This document shows positions 51,998 through 60,208 of a DNA stretch of 64,000 nucleotides, one piece after another; positions within the stretch are counted from its first letter, which is position 1; every line of letters begins with the position of its first letter. The DNA comes from JAWOLE01 sp963815655. GTDB taxonomy: Bacteria; Acidobacteriota; Thermoanaerobaculia; UBA5066; Gp7-AA6. The position numbers were made by a program, and so were the translations under genes. Location: contig CAWFHK010000001.1 of the NCBI GenBank assembly GCA_963815655.1, positions 1,116,001 through 1,180,000 on the forward strand, read 5' to 3'. The notes under the pieces are model-generated. The model saw only the letters and a list, made by a program, of their open reading frames with translations, did no database searches and was not told the DNA's origin.

Positions 51998-53453
51998 GCA
52001 CTCTTTCCCGCCAGCGCCGGGCCTTCTCGAGAATGCCCGCCTCATTGAGAGTGGTCGGGCGGCGATGCCGCAACAGCCGTTTGCCTTCCACCCAGACATC
52101 CGTCACGTCGGAGGCCTTGGCGGAGTAGACGAGGGCCGAGTACGGGTCGTCGAATGGCTGGACGTGCGCGTTGTGGACGTCCACCACGATGAAGTCCGCC
52201 TGCTTGCCCGGCTCGAGAGAGCCGATCTTCGCGGCGAGCCCGAGCGCCTGCGCTCCCCCTCGCGTCGCCGCAGCGACGAGGACGCGGGCTGGCAGGACCG
52301 TCGGGTCTTCCTTCGAGACCTTGGCGAGCTTGCCGGCGAAATCCATCGCCTCGAACATGTTGAGATCGTTGTTGGAGCCGGCGGGACCGTCGGTGCCGAG
52401 TCCCCAGACGAGGCCTTCGCTCTGCCAGGCCGTGACGTCGGCGATGCCCGAGCCGAGCTTCATGTTGGATTCGGGGTTGTGCGACAGGGCCACTCCGTAC
52501 TGCTTGACGAGAGCGCGGTCCTTCTCGTCCATCCACACGCCGTGAGCGGCCACGATCGGAACGCGCAGGCCCTGCGCGGAGGGATCGAAGAACCCGATCG
52601 CGGCGAGGTGGAGGACCGGGCTCTCCCCGGCGCTCCCCTCCGGCTCCGCGAGCTCCTTCTTCGTCTCCCGCAGGTGGATCAGGATCGGGATTCCCTCGGC
52701 GAGGGCGAAGGCGCGCGCCGCGAGCAGGGTCTCCTTCGAGCAGGTGTAGGTCGAGTGCGGGGCGACGGCCGGCGTGATCCGCGGGTGTCCCTTCCAGCGC
52801 TTGACGTAGTCCGTCATGAAGGCGAGCGTCGCCGGGAGGTCCTTGTGATCGGGCACCGGGAAATCGATGAAGGTCTCCCCCATGACGCCCCGCAGCCCCG
52901 CCTTCTCGACGGCGCGCGCGGCGTCGGACTCGAAGTAGTACATGTCGGCGAACGTGGTCGTCCCTCCCTCGATCATCTCGAGGGCCGCCAGGAGCGTTCC
53001 GTCGTACACGAATTCGGGGGACACGTTTCTCTTCTCCGCCGGGAAGATGTGTTCGGTCAGCCACTTCTCGAGCGGCAGGTCGTCGGCGATCCCCCGAAGC
53101 AGGGTCATGGCGGCATGGGTGTGCGTGTTGACGAGGCCGGGCATGACGATGTCGCCGCGGGCGTCGTCGGTGGCGCGGGCGGAGAAACGCTTCGCGATCT
53201 CGGCGGAGGGCCCGACGGCGACAATCTTCCCGTCCTTGACCGCGAGGGCGCCCGGGTCGAAGAGCGAGAACTTCCCGTCCATCGTCACGACGCGCGCGTT
53301 GACGACGAGGAGGTCCGCGGGCTCCTTCTTCGCCGGGGCCGCGGCGAGAAGAACGAGGCAGACGAGCGCGACGGGAAGAACCCGGCGCCATCGGGTGAGA
53401 GAGCGCCCCTCACCCCGCCCCTCTCCCGCCGGGAGAGGGGGAATTCGTCTCAT
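51978..53453 (-). CDS. exported MTA/SAH deaminase-like amidohydrolase
   Basis: 491 residues. Metal site H111-T-H113 (VNTHTHAAM), further PHSTYTCS, HLRETKKE and GTDGPAGSNND with the catalytic Asp, as in the MtaD/ssnA/TrzN group of 5-methylthioadenosine/S-adenosylhomocysteine deaminases. Unusual: a hydrophobic signal-like segment VLPVALVCLVLLAAAPA (about 25-41) precedes the domain, predicting export. The first 18 codons are encoded by a GC-rich palindrome (53411-53440), so the true start may be further in. Substrate in the cell unknown; context is nucleoside salvage. Confidence 0.82.
   Translation of the reverse strand: MRRIPPLPAGEGRGEGRSLTRWRRVLPVALVCLVLLAAAPAKKEPADLLVVNARVVTMDGKFSLFDPGALAVKDGKIVAVGPSAEIAKRFSARATDDARGDIVMPGLVNTHTHAAMTLLRGIADDLPLEKWLTEHIFPAEKRNVSPEFVYDGTLLAALEMIEGGTTTFADMYYFESDAARAVEKAGLRGVMGETFIDFPVPDHKDLPATLAFMTDYVKRWKGHPRITPAVAPHSTYTCSKETLLAARAFALAEGIPILIHLRETKKELAEPEGSAGESPVLHLAAIGFFDPSAQGLRVPIVAAHGVWMDEKDRALVKQYGVALSHNPESNMKLGSGIADVTAWQSEGLVWGLGTDGPAGSNNDLNMFEAMDFAGKLAKVSKEDPTVLPARVLVAAATRGGAQALGLAAKIGSLEPGKQADFIVVDVHNAHVQPFDDPYSALVYSAKASDVTDVWVEGKRLLRHRRPTTLNEAGILEKARRWRERVRESLAQ
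53411..53440. repeat. CTCTCCCGCCGGGAGAG-type palindrome
   Basis: CCCCTCTCCC (53418-53427), loop GCC, GGGAGAGGGG (53431-53440), preceded by CACCCCGC. A perfect 10-bp stem. The same hairpin style (CCCTCTCCCGC...GGGAGAGGG) is a widespread extragenic palindrome in bacteria. Here it lies within the predicted first codons of the amidohydrolase gene. Confidence 0.6.
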
Positions 53454-53456
53454 TGC

Positions 53457-53485
53457 CCTACGACCTATCACCTACCACCTACCAT
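53457..53485. repeat. 7-bp tandem repeat, unit CCTACCA
   Basis: CCTACGA, CCTATCA, CCTACCA, CCTACCA, then a partial T. It ends at the cdd stop codon (53486). One of the six heptamer arrays. Confidence 0.7.
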
Positions 53486-53872
53486 CTAAAAATCGAACGG
53501 CTCGGGAAACAGCTCCCGCAGCTCGAACCGCTTCCTCTTGCCGGCGACGGTCGCCATGATGATCGGGACGTCGCCGGCGAACTCCCAGAGGATCTGGCGG
53601 CAGGCTCCGCAGGGAGGCGTCGGCTCGTCGGCGCCCGTCACGACGGCGACCGCTCGGAACTTTCGGACCCCTTCCGAGAGCGCCTTCCAGATCGCGACCC
53701 GCTCCGCGCAGACCGTCAGGCCATACGTCGAGTTCTCGACGTTGCAGCCGCCCCAGATTCTCCCGCTCTCGTCCTCGATCGCGGCGCCGACGGAAAACCC
53801 GCTTCTCCTCGAAACCGCGTTGTTCCGGTACCGAGTCGCGGCTTCGATCAGCTTCTCTTCTCCCTCTCCCAT
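53486..53872 (-). CDS. cdd: cytidine deaminase
   Basis: 128 residues. Zinc site C55-A-E57 (TVCAERVAIWKAL, catalytic Glu) and C88-GA-C91 (PPCGACRQILWEF). Deaminates cytidine/deoxycytidine to uridine/deoxyuridine. Adjacent without gap to pnp. Confidence 0.95.
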   Translation of the reverse strand: MGEGEEKLIEAATRYRNNAVSRRSGFSVGAAIEDESGRIWGGCNVENSTYGLTVCAERVAIWKALSEGVRKFRAVAVVTGADEPTPPCGACRQILWEFAGDVPIIMATVAGKRKRFELRELFPEPFDF

Positions 53873-54724
53873 TCACCCTCTCTCGACCGCCGCCGCGATC
53901 CTCGGCACCGCCGCCTCCAGCAGCTTCACGAAGCGCGCGCCCACGCGCTTTGTCGTCTCGAGCACCTCGACGTGGTTCAGGGGCTTCTTCAGGATCCCCG
54001 CCGCCATGTTGGTGATCGTCGAGATTCCCGCGACGCGCACGCCGGCATGGCGCAGGGCGATCGCCTCGGGAACGGTGGACATGCCGACCGCGTCCACGCC
54101 GAGCTTGCGCCACATCCGGATCTCCGCCGGGGTCTCGTAGGAGGGACCCGTGAGGCTGACGTAGATCCCCTGCCGCAGGGGGATTCGAAGCCTCCGCGCC
54201 GCGGCCCGGATCACGCTCCGGAGCTTCGCGTCGTAGACCACGCTCATGTCCGGAAAGCGGGGTCCGAGCTTCTCCTCGTTGGTTCCGACGAGCGGGTTCG
54301 TGCCGAGGGCGTTGATGTGGTCGCGGATGAGCATCAGGTCGCCGGGGCGGAAGGAGAGCCGCACGCCTCCGGCCGCGTTGGTCAGCACGACGGCCTTCAC
54401 GCCCAGCCTCGCGAGCACGCGGGCCGGGAAGACGACGTCCGACATCGGCCGCCCCTCGTAGTAATGGATCCGCCCCGCGAGGACGACCACGGGCGTCGAG
54501 CCGACGCTCCCCAGGACGAGCTCCCCGGCGTGGCCGACGACGCCGCTCGGAACGGGGAAGTTCGGGATCCTCTCGTAGGAGATCGCCGTGCGCCCCGAAA
54601 GACTCTCCGCGAAGGCGCCCAGCCCGGAGCCCAGGACCAGGCCGACGAGAGGCGGCGACTTCGCCTTCTTCCGGATGGCCTCGGCGGCGGCGTCGAGGCG
54701 GCCGAGGAGGCCCGAATCGCTCAC
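53873..54724 (-). CDS. pnp: purine nucleoside phosphorylase
   Basis: 283 residues, trimeric PNP type: LVLGSGLGAFAESL near 28, GRIHYYEG near 85, LTNAAGGVR near 113, GPSYETPAEIRM near 200 and GMSTVPEAIALRHAG near 218. Splits (deoxy)inosine/guanosine with phosphate. Start GTG 54724 overlaps the nupC stop (GTGA); an earlier in-frame start would lie inside nupC. Confidence 0.95.
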   Translation of the reverse strand: MSDSGLLGRLDAAAEAIRKKAKSPPLVGLVLGSGLGAFAESLSGRTAISYERIPNFPVPSGVVGHAGELVLGSVGSTPVVVLAGRIHYYEGRPMSDVVFPARVLARLGVKAVVLTNAAGGVRLSFRPGDLMLIRDHINALGTNPLVGTNEEKLGPRFPDMSVVYDAKLRSVIRAAARRLRIPLRQGIYVSLTGPSYETPAEIRMWRKLGVDAVGMSTVPEAIALRHAGVRVAGISTITNMAAGILKKPLNHVEVLETTKRVGARFVKLLEAAVPRIAAAVERG

Positions 54725-55980
54725 TGGACCACTCCGAGCTCGAAGATGAGCCCCGCGATCGCGGCCGTCATGAAGCTGACGAGCGAGCCCGCGAGGAGCG
54801 CGCGGAACCCCAGGCGCGCCAGGTCTGACTTGCGCGTGGGCGCGAGGCCGCCGATCCCGCCGATCTGGATGCCGATCGAGGAGAAGTTCGCGAACCCGCA
54901 GAGGGCGAAGGTCGCGATCAGCTTCCCCTTCTCGGAGAGCTGGCCGACGACGTCCTTCATCATCGAGAACGCGAAGAACTCGTTGATCACCGTCTTGTTC
55001 GCGATCAGGTTCCCGACGAGCGCCGCGTCCTGCTTCGGGGCCCCGAGCAGGATCGCCAGCGGTCCGAGCACCCACCCGAAGACCGTCTGGAGCGAGAACT
55101 CCGGGTTCCCCCAGAAGTGGCCGACCCATCCGAGGAACCCGTTCAGCATCGCGATCAGGGCGACGAACGCGATCAGCATCGCCGAGATGTTGAGCACGAG
55201 CGTCATCCCCTGCGTGGCGCCGGTCGCCGTCGCGTCGATGAAGTTGGCGCTCGTCTTCTCGACCTGCATCTTGACGGTGCCCATCGTGACGGGCGACTCC
55301 GTCTCGGGCCAGAGGATCTTGGCGATCAGGAAGGTCCCCGGCGCGGCCATGACCGACGCCGTGATCAGGTACTTCAGGGGCGCTCCCATCGTCACGTAGG
55401 CGAGCATGACCGCCCCGGAGACGTGCGCCATGCCTCCCGTCATCATCGTCAGCAGCTCCGAGGTGGTCATGGCCGGGATGTAGGGGGCGATCAGGACCGG
55501 CGCCTCGGTCTGGCCGATGAAGACGTTGGCGGCCACGCAGAGGGCCTCCGCGCCCGACACTTTCATGGTCTTCTGCATGACCCACGCCATCGCCTTGACG
55601 AGGACCTGGATGATCCCGAAGTAGTAGAGGAGCGAGAAGAAGGCGCAGATGAAGATGATGATGGGGAGAACCTTGAAAGCGAAGATGAAGCCCCGCAGCG
55701 GCATCCCCAGCTTGGCGCCGATCTCGTCCATCGGGCCGGCCATCCAGCCGAAGAGGAACGCGGAGCCCTTGTCCGCGTAGCCGATGGCGCTCGAGACCTT
55801 GTTCGAGAACGCCTCCAGCCCCTCCTTCCCCCTCTCCCAGTAGAGGACGATGGCCGCGAACGTGAGCTGCAGCGCGAAGGCCCACCCGATCGTCCGCCAG
55901 CGGATCGCGCGGCGATTCTTGGACAGGGCGAGCGCGACCCCGACGATGACCGCCATTCCAACAAGGCCGATCCAACGCAT
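54721..55980 (-). CDS. nupC: concentrative nucleoside transporter (NupC/CNT)
   Basis: 419 residues, about ten membrane segments. CNT hallmarks: GQTEAPVLIAPYIPAMTTSE near 167, ALCGFANFSSIGIQIGGIGG near 355. Imports nucleosides with H+ or Na+ at the inner membrane, feeding Pnp, DeoA and Cdd in this operon. Confidence 0.95.
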   Translation of the reverse strand: MRWIGLVGMAVIVGVALALSKNRRAIRWRTIGWAFALQLTFAAIVLYWERGKEGLEAFSNKVSSAIGYADKGSAFLFGWMAGPMDEIGAKLGMPLRGFIFAFKVLPIIIFICAFFSLLYYFGIIQVLVKAMAWVMQKTMKVSGAEALCVAANVFIGQTEAPVLIAPYIPAMTTSELLTMMTGGMAHVSGAVMLAYVTMGAPLKYLITASVMAAPGTFLIAKILWPETESPVTMGTVKMQVEKTSANFIDATATGATQGMTLVLNISAMLIAFVALIAMLNGFLGWVGHFWGNPEFSLQTVFGWVLGPLAILLGAPKQDAALVGNLIANKTVINEFFAFSMMKDVVGQLSEKGKLIATFALCGFANFSSIGIQIGGIGGLAPTRKSDLARLGFRALLAGSLVSFMTAAIAGLIFELGVVQ

Positions 55981-55992
55981 CTCTCCTCCGGC

Positions 55993-57141
55993 TCAAAAGC
56001 GCGCCGCGCGCGCGTCGAACTCCCGCCCCCGCCAGGTCAGGCGCCTCCGGACGACCCGTTGAAACAAGGATCGGCAGGTTATTCCTGCCCAAACCGCCGC
56101 CATTATAGGGTGACTGAAGGAAGGCCAGAGCGGATCGCCCATCGCCGCCGCGAGCACCAGGCGAGCCGCGATCGGCAGCGCGGTGCCGAGGGCCGCGAGA
56201 GGAGGGTCGATCCCCCGGACACCCATGAGCGCGGCGAGAAGGAGCAGAGGGGGCACGGTGTTGACCGCGAACCAGAACGCGGTCAGCAGGAGCAGCGCCG
56301 CGCCCGTCATTCCCTGGAAAACGTAGGCGACGTTCTTCCCGAATCCGTCCCAGATTTCGCGGAATCCCCGGTACATCCGCACGGCGACGCGGTCCTCGGC
56401 GCGCACGGTGCGCGCCCGGAATCCCGACCTCTTCACACGGAGAGCCAGGGCGACGTCGTCGACGACGGAGGCCTTCAGCGCCTCGTGACCGCCGATCGCG
56501 TCGTAGGCGGCGCGCCGGATCACGTTGCCCGCGCCCCCGCCCGCGGCGAACCAGCGGAGCCGGTCGAAGTTCGCCAGGATCCCGGGTCCGGCGAAATACG
56601 CGCCGAGGATATAAGGCATGAGCACGTTCTCCCAGAAACCCTCCGCCTCCATCCGGGGAAGGAGGGCCAGGAAGTCGGCTCCCCGCTCATCCAGAAACGC
56701 CACGGCCTCCCTCAGGCAGCGCGGGTGATACACGACGTCCGCGTCGGCGAAGAGCAGGACCTCGCCGCCCGCCTCCCGGGCCCCGAGCCACAGGGCGTGG
56801 GGCTTGCCCAGCCAGCCCGGCGGCGGGTCGCTCCCCGCGACGATCCTCAACCGCGGGTTCTCGAGCGCGATCGCGTGGAGGATTGCCCCCGTCCCGTCCG
56901 TCGAGCGGTCGTCAACGACGAGAACCTCGAAGTCCTGATACTCCTGCGCGAGCTGCGACCGGACCGCGGCGGCGATCGCCCGCTCCTCGTTGCGCGCCGG
57001 GACGATGATCGAGACCTTCGGCGCGGCGCCCGCCGGAGCGGGCGTGCGGGAGAGGCGCGGCGTCACGGCGAGGTTCACGATCACGAGGAGGAGCAGGAGG
57101 CCGCCGTACACGGCCGCCGCCGCGAGGATCGCGTGGACCAC
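55993..57141 (-). CDS. family 2 glycosyltransferase, HpnB/CrtQ-like
   Basis: 382 residues. N-terminal membrane helix (about 3-25), GT-A domain VSIIVPARNEERAIAAAV with DDRSTDGTGAILH, DPPPGWLGKPHALWLGA and the DXD-like ADADVVYHP, three C-terminal membrane helices (about 280-360). The PPPGWxGK segment is typical of HpnB/CrtQ-like transferases working on carotenoid or hopanoid-like lipids; substrate here unknown. GTG start 57141 shares one base with the deoB stop. Its place in a nucleoside operon is unexplained. Confidence 0.85.
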   Translation of the reverse strand: MVHAILAAAAVYGGLLLLLVIVNLAVTPRLSRTPAPAGAAPKVSIIVPARNEERAIAAAVRSQLAQEYQDFEVLVVDDRSTDGTGAILHAIALENPRLRIVAGSDPPPGWLGKPHALWLGAREAGGEVLLFADADVVYHPRCLREAVAFLDERGADFLALLPRMEAEGFWENVLMPYILGAYFAGPGILANFDRLRWFAAGGGAGNVIRRAAYDAIGGHEALKASVVDDVALALRVKRSGFRARTVRAEDRVAVRMYRGFREIWDGFGKNVAYVFQGMTGAALLLLTAFWFAVNTVPPLLLLAALMGVRGIDPPLAALGTALPIAARLVLAAAMGDPLWPSFSHPIMAAVWAGITCRSLFQRVVRRRLTWRGREFDARAARF

Positions 57142-58289
57142 TATCGCAGCAGCCCGGCGAGCGCGCTCTCCCCCCGCGGCGCCGCGACGCCGAGCCACTC
57201 CCCCGCGGTCGCGGCGAGATCGCAGAAGCCCCGCCGCACCCCCAGGTCCACGTCGGGGCGGACGGCCCCGCCGGCCGCGAGGAGCGGCACGAACTCCCGC
57301 GTGTGGTCCGTCGAGACGTCCGTCGTCTCGCAGCCGTGGTCGGCCGTCACGAAGAGCAGGTCCTCCGGGCCGAGGTCCGCGAGGAGGTCCGGCAGCTGCG
57401 AGTCGAGCGACGCGAGGTTCTTCGCGTAGCCGGCCGGGTCGTTGCGGTGCCCGTACTTGCTGTCGAAGTCCACGAGGTTGGTGAAGACGACATCGGCTCG
57501 CCGCCGGCGCAGCGCCTCCGAGGTCACGCGCATCCCCTCCGAATCGGAGGCGGTGTGCACCGAATCGGTGATGCCGCGCCCGGAGAAGATGTCCACGATC
57601 TTCCCGACGCCGAAGACCGATTTCCCCGCCGCCACGAGCCGGTCGAGCCACGTCTCCCCGGTCGGCTCAACGGTGAAGTCGCGGCGGTTGGCGGTGCGTG
57701 TGAAGGCGCCGGGCGTTCCGAGGAAGGGGCGCGCGATGACGCGGCCGACCAGGTGCTCCCCCACGAGAATCCCGCGGGCGAAGCGGCACAGATCCCAGAG
57801 CTTCTCCGGCGGCCAGATCTCCTCATGCGCCGCGACCTGGAAGACGGAATCCCCCGACGTGTAGAGGATGGGGCGGCCCGTTGCCATGTGCTCCGGCCCC
57901 AGCTCCTTCAGGATCTCCGTCCCCGACGCCGCCCTGTTGCCCAGGACCCTCTTCCCCGCGAACTCCTCGAAGGGTCCGACGATCTCGGGAGGAAACCCGC
58001 CCGGATAGAGCGGAAACGGGCGCTCGACGACGAGGCCCATCATTTCCCAGTGCCCCGTCGTCGTGTCCTTCCCGGCCGAGAGCTCCATCGCCTTTCCCCG
58101 CGCGCCGGTCTGCCGCCCGCGGCCGTCGACGGCGAGGAGACCCAGCCGCTCGAGATTCGGGAGCGCGGTGGGACACCGGTCGAGCACGTGGCCGAGCGTG
58201 TCGCTCCCGGCGTCTCCGTAGATCTCCGCGTCGGGCGCCGCGCCGACGCCCAGCCCGTCGCACACGAGGATGACGGCGCGGCGGGTCAT
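57141..58289 (-). CDS. deoB: phosphopentomutase
   Basis: 382 residues. Metal-binding CDGLGVGAAPDA near 10, catalytic-Thr region GKDTTTGHWEMMG near 73, and FVTADHGCETTDVSTDHTRE near 325. Interconverts (deoxy)ribose-1-phosphate and -5-phosphate, linking Pnp/DeoA products to central carbon metabolism. A 7-bp repeat array lies immediately before the ATG, and no Shine-Dalgarno is visible. Confidence 0.95.
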   Translation of the reverse strand: MTRRAVILVCDGLGVGAAPDAEIYGDAGSDTLGHVLDRCPTALPNLERLGLLAVDGRGRQTGARGKAMELSAGKDTTTGHWEMMGLVVERPFPLYPGGFPPEIVGPFEEFAGKRVLGNRAASGTEILKELGPEHMATGRPILYTSGDSVFQVAAHEEIWPPEKLWDLCRFARGILVGEHLVGRVIARPFLGTPGAFTRTANRRDFTVEPTGETWLDRLVAAGKSVFGVGKIVDIFSGRGITDSVHTASDSEGMRVTSEALRRRRADVVFTNLVDFDSKYGHRNDPAGYAKNLASLDSQLPDLLADLGPEDLLFVTADHGCETTDVSTDHTREFVPLLAAGGAVRPDVDLGVRRGFCDLAATAGEWLGVAAPRGESALAGLLR

Positions 58290-58292
58290 GAA

Positions 58293-58327
58293 GGGCGGGA
58301 GGCGAGAGGCGGGAGGCGGGAGGCGGA
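58293..58327. repeat. 7-bp tandem repeat, unit AGGCGGG
   Basis: GGGCGGG, AGGCGAG, AGGCGGG, AGGCGGG, AGGCGGA. Ends 3 bp before the deoB ATG (58289), occupying the position where its ribosome-binding site should be; on the - strand it reads CCGCCTCCCGCCT. Confidence 0.75.
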
Positions 58328-58382
58328 GAGCCAGCAGAGCGCGTTCGTCACGGCAGCCGCTGCCATACAGCGACCCACGGGC

Positions 58383-59078
58383 TCACGATCCCGGGATCTT
58401 CTGCCGGGCGTCGTTGCGGTAGGGGGAATTCGGGTAGTCGGTGACCAGCCGCTGGAACGTGGCGCGGGCGTCGGCGGCGGAGCCGGAATCCTCGTAGACC
58501 TGTCCCAGCGCGAAGAGCAGGGCATCCTTGGGCGCCGCGGACGCGGGCGACTCGATGGCCCTCTTCAACCGGTCGATCGCCTCGGTCCTCTTTCCCTGGG
58601 CGGCGAGGAATCGCGCCGCGTCGAGCTCCGCCGAAGCGGCGACCTCGGCCTTGGCCACGCGCGCGGTCCGGGCGAAGGTTTCGGCGGCGGTGGCCGGCTT
58701 GTCGCGCGCCGCGAGGATCAGGGCGGCCGCCCGTCCCGCCGAAGTCCCCGGGTGGTCCGCCGCCTTGCGCAGGTGCAAGTCCACTTCCTTGTTCCTCGCG
58801 TCCGCGCTCGCGAACGTCTTCGGCGCCCCCACGGCCGCGGGCTGGCCGGCCAGCGGAGTGTCCAGGGCGGCCAGCGCCGCCGACAGCTCCTTGCCCGCCT
58901 GGTTCTCGCGGTAGGTCCGGAGGAGCACGAAGCCTCCGATGAGCAGCGCCACGACCGCCGCCGCGACGATGCCTTCCGTGACCCCCCGCCGGTGCAGGCT
59001 GACGTAGTCGACCGTCCGGCCCATCGTCTCGACAAGGTCGTTGCGCTTCATCTGCTTCCGGGTGATCTTTTTTCCCAT
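58383..59078 (-). CDS. membrane-anchored TPR-like protein (YfgM type)
   Basis: 231 residues. Basic N-terminus MGKKITRKQMKRNDLVETMG, one membrane helix (about 38-55), then an alpha-helical TPR-like domain (about 60-225) with Ala-rich repeats (DALLFALGQVYEDSGSAADA). Same layout as YfgM/TPR_21 proteins, proposed periplasmic chaperone partners of the Sec translocon. First gene of the unit leading into the nucleoside operon. ATG at 59078 is 7 nt after a GATAAT box. Confidence 0.75.
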   Translation of the reverse strand: MGKKITRKQMKRNDLVETMGRTVDYVSLHRRGVTEGIVAAAVVALLIGGFVLLRTYRENQAGKELSAALAALDTPLAGQPAAVGAPKTFASADARNKEVDLHLRKAADHPGTSAGRAAALILAARDKPATAAETFARTARVAKAEVAASAELDAARFLAAQGKRTEAIDRLKRAIESPASAAPKDALLFALGQVYEDSGSAADARATFQRLVTDYPNSPYRNDARQKIPGS

Positions 59079-59085
59079 TTGGCCG

Positions 59086-59115
59086 ATTATCCGCGAGACA
59101 GGGAGAAACGGTCAA
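59086..59115 (-). promoter_or_regulatory. promoter of TPR gene / nucleoside operon
   Basis: On the - strand TTGACC (59115-59110), 18-bp spacer, GATAAT (59091-59086). Predicted start about 59079, next to the ATG at 59078, so a leaderless message is expected. The transposon remnant is inserted 16 bp upstream of the -35. Confidence 0.6.
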
Positions 59116-59130
59116 GGAAGGGCGCCGTGC

Positions 59131-59602
59131 GGTAGTGGGTCATTTTGAACATGAGCCACTGAACATCCCATCCGCCCCGGCGTCGGGCCCGCCTCCCTCG
59201 TCGGCACGCGACGGCCCCTGCCGCGATTGAAGAACCGGGCCGTCGCTCGTCGTTCGGTCGCATTGGCAGCGAGGCGATTGTTGATTCTTGGTGTGCTCCC
59301 TCTCTCAGGCCTCCTCCGGGAGGCGGCCCCGCCGCCGGGGCTTCACCTCGGCCCAAGGGAGACGCCGCACTCCGGAGCCCCCGTTTAGAACCTCTCGGCC
59401 GCCTGGTCGCGCAGCGACCGCCCGCGGCCGAAAGTGATGGGTGACGAGCATGGAAGAGCGCGACCGGTGCCACGATGAGACTGCGAGGAACCCTCAGCGC
59501 CGGCCGGTTCTTCCCCTTGCGGCAGGCCGGCGCGTGCCTCCGAGGGAAATGCCGACGGCTCCGGGGCGACCTTCTCGCCTCACACCAAATTGACCCACTA
59601 CC
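59131..59602. mobile_element. 472-bp non-coding transposon remnant with 8-bp target duplication
   Basis: Ends GGTAGTGGGTCATTTTG (59131-59147) and CAAATTGACCCACTACC (59586-59602) are inverted repeats with one mismatch. Both are flanked by the direct repeat CGCCGTGC (59123-59130 and 59603-59610), an 8-bp target duplication. The GGGTCAWTTTG type of end and the 8-bp duplication resemble IS21-family elements. No transposase frame remains inside, so it is a deletion derivative or MITE mobilised in trans. The 130 bp after it (59611-59740) hold nothing recognisable. Confidence 0.75.
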
Positions 59603-59740
59603 CGCCGTGCGGTCGTGTCCCGGTTTGGGTCCATGGTGTTTGAACCGCCGCTCCGTCGGGGCCGCGAATTCCGATGGAATCTCAAACCAGGTCCTATCCG
59701 CCGTGCGGCGAGCGGATTTCCGAACCGAACGAAGAGCCGC

Positions 59741-60208
59741 TCAGTCTTCGGGCTCTTTCCGGCGCCCCGGCATCCGGCCCGCGCGGCCGAGACTCACGCC
59801 CGCGGCGACCTCGAGGGGGAGTACCACGAGGTACCAGCCGATCACGAGGATCGGCAGCTCCGCCGGGAACCCGGCGGAGTGGCCGGCGGCGAGCCATCGG
59901 AGGACGCCCGCGAGCGCGATGTTGATCCCGGCGGCCGCGACCGAAAACCGCAGGCCGGCGGTGCGCGGACGTTCGATCCGGGGCCGCTCGGGGATCGGAC
60001 GGTACCGGCCGGAAAACCACGCGCCCAGGAGGAAGACGAGGGCGAGCACGCAGGTCCCCACCGCGACCCGGATCTCGGAAGGAGCCAGCAGCTCCAACGT
60101 CGCCGTTTCGCCGAGCAGGAGCTCCATCCACGGGATCACGTTGGTCGCCGCCACGAGGGAGAGGAGCGCGACCCCCGTCCGGCGGTCGTACCGCCGACGC
60201 TCCTGCAA
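59741..60208 (-). CDS. hypothetical 4-helix membrane protein
   Basis: 155 residues. Hydrophobic segments at about 12-30, 45-65, 88-107 and 118-140 and a basic tail ending GRRKEPED. No family recognised. TTG start directly follows the stop of the pseudopilin gene, so the two are cotranscribed. Confidence 0.6.
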   Translation of the reverse strand: MQERRRYDRRTGVALLSLVAATNVIPWMELLLGETATLELLAPSEIRVAVGTCVLALVFLLGAWFSGRYRPIPERPRIERPRTAGLRFSVAAAGINIALAGVLRWLAAGHSAGFPAELPILVIGWYLVVLPLEVAAGVSLGRAGRMPGRRKEPED

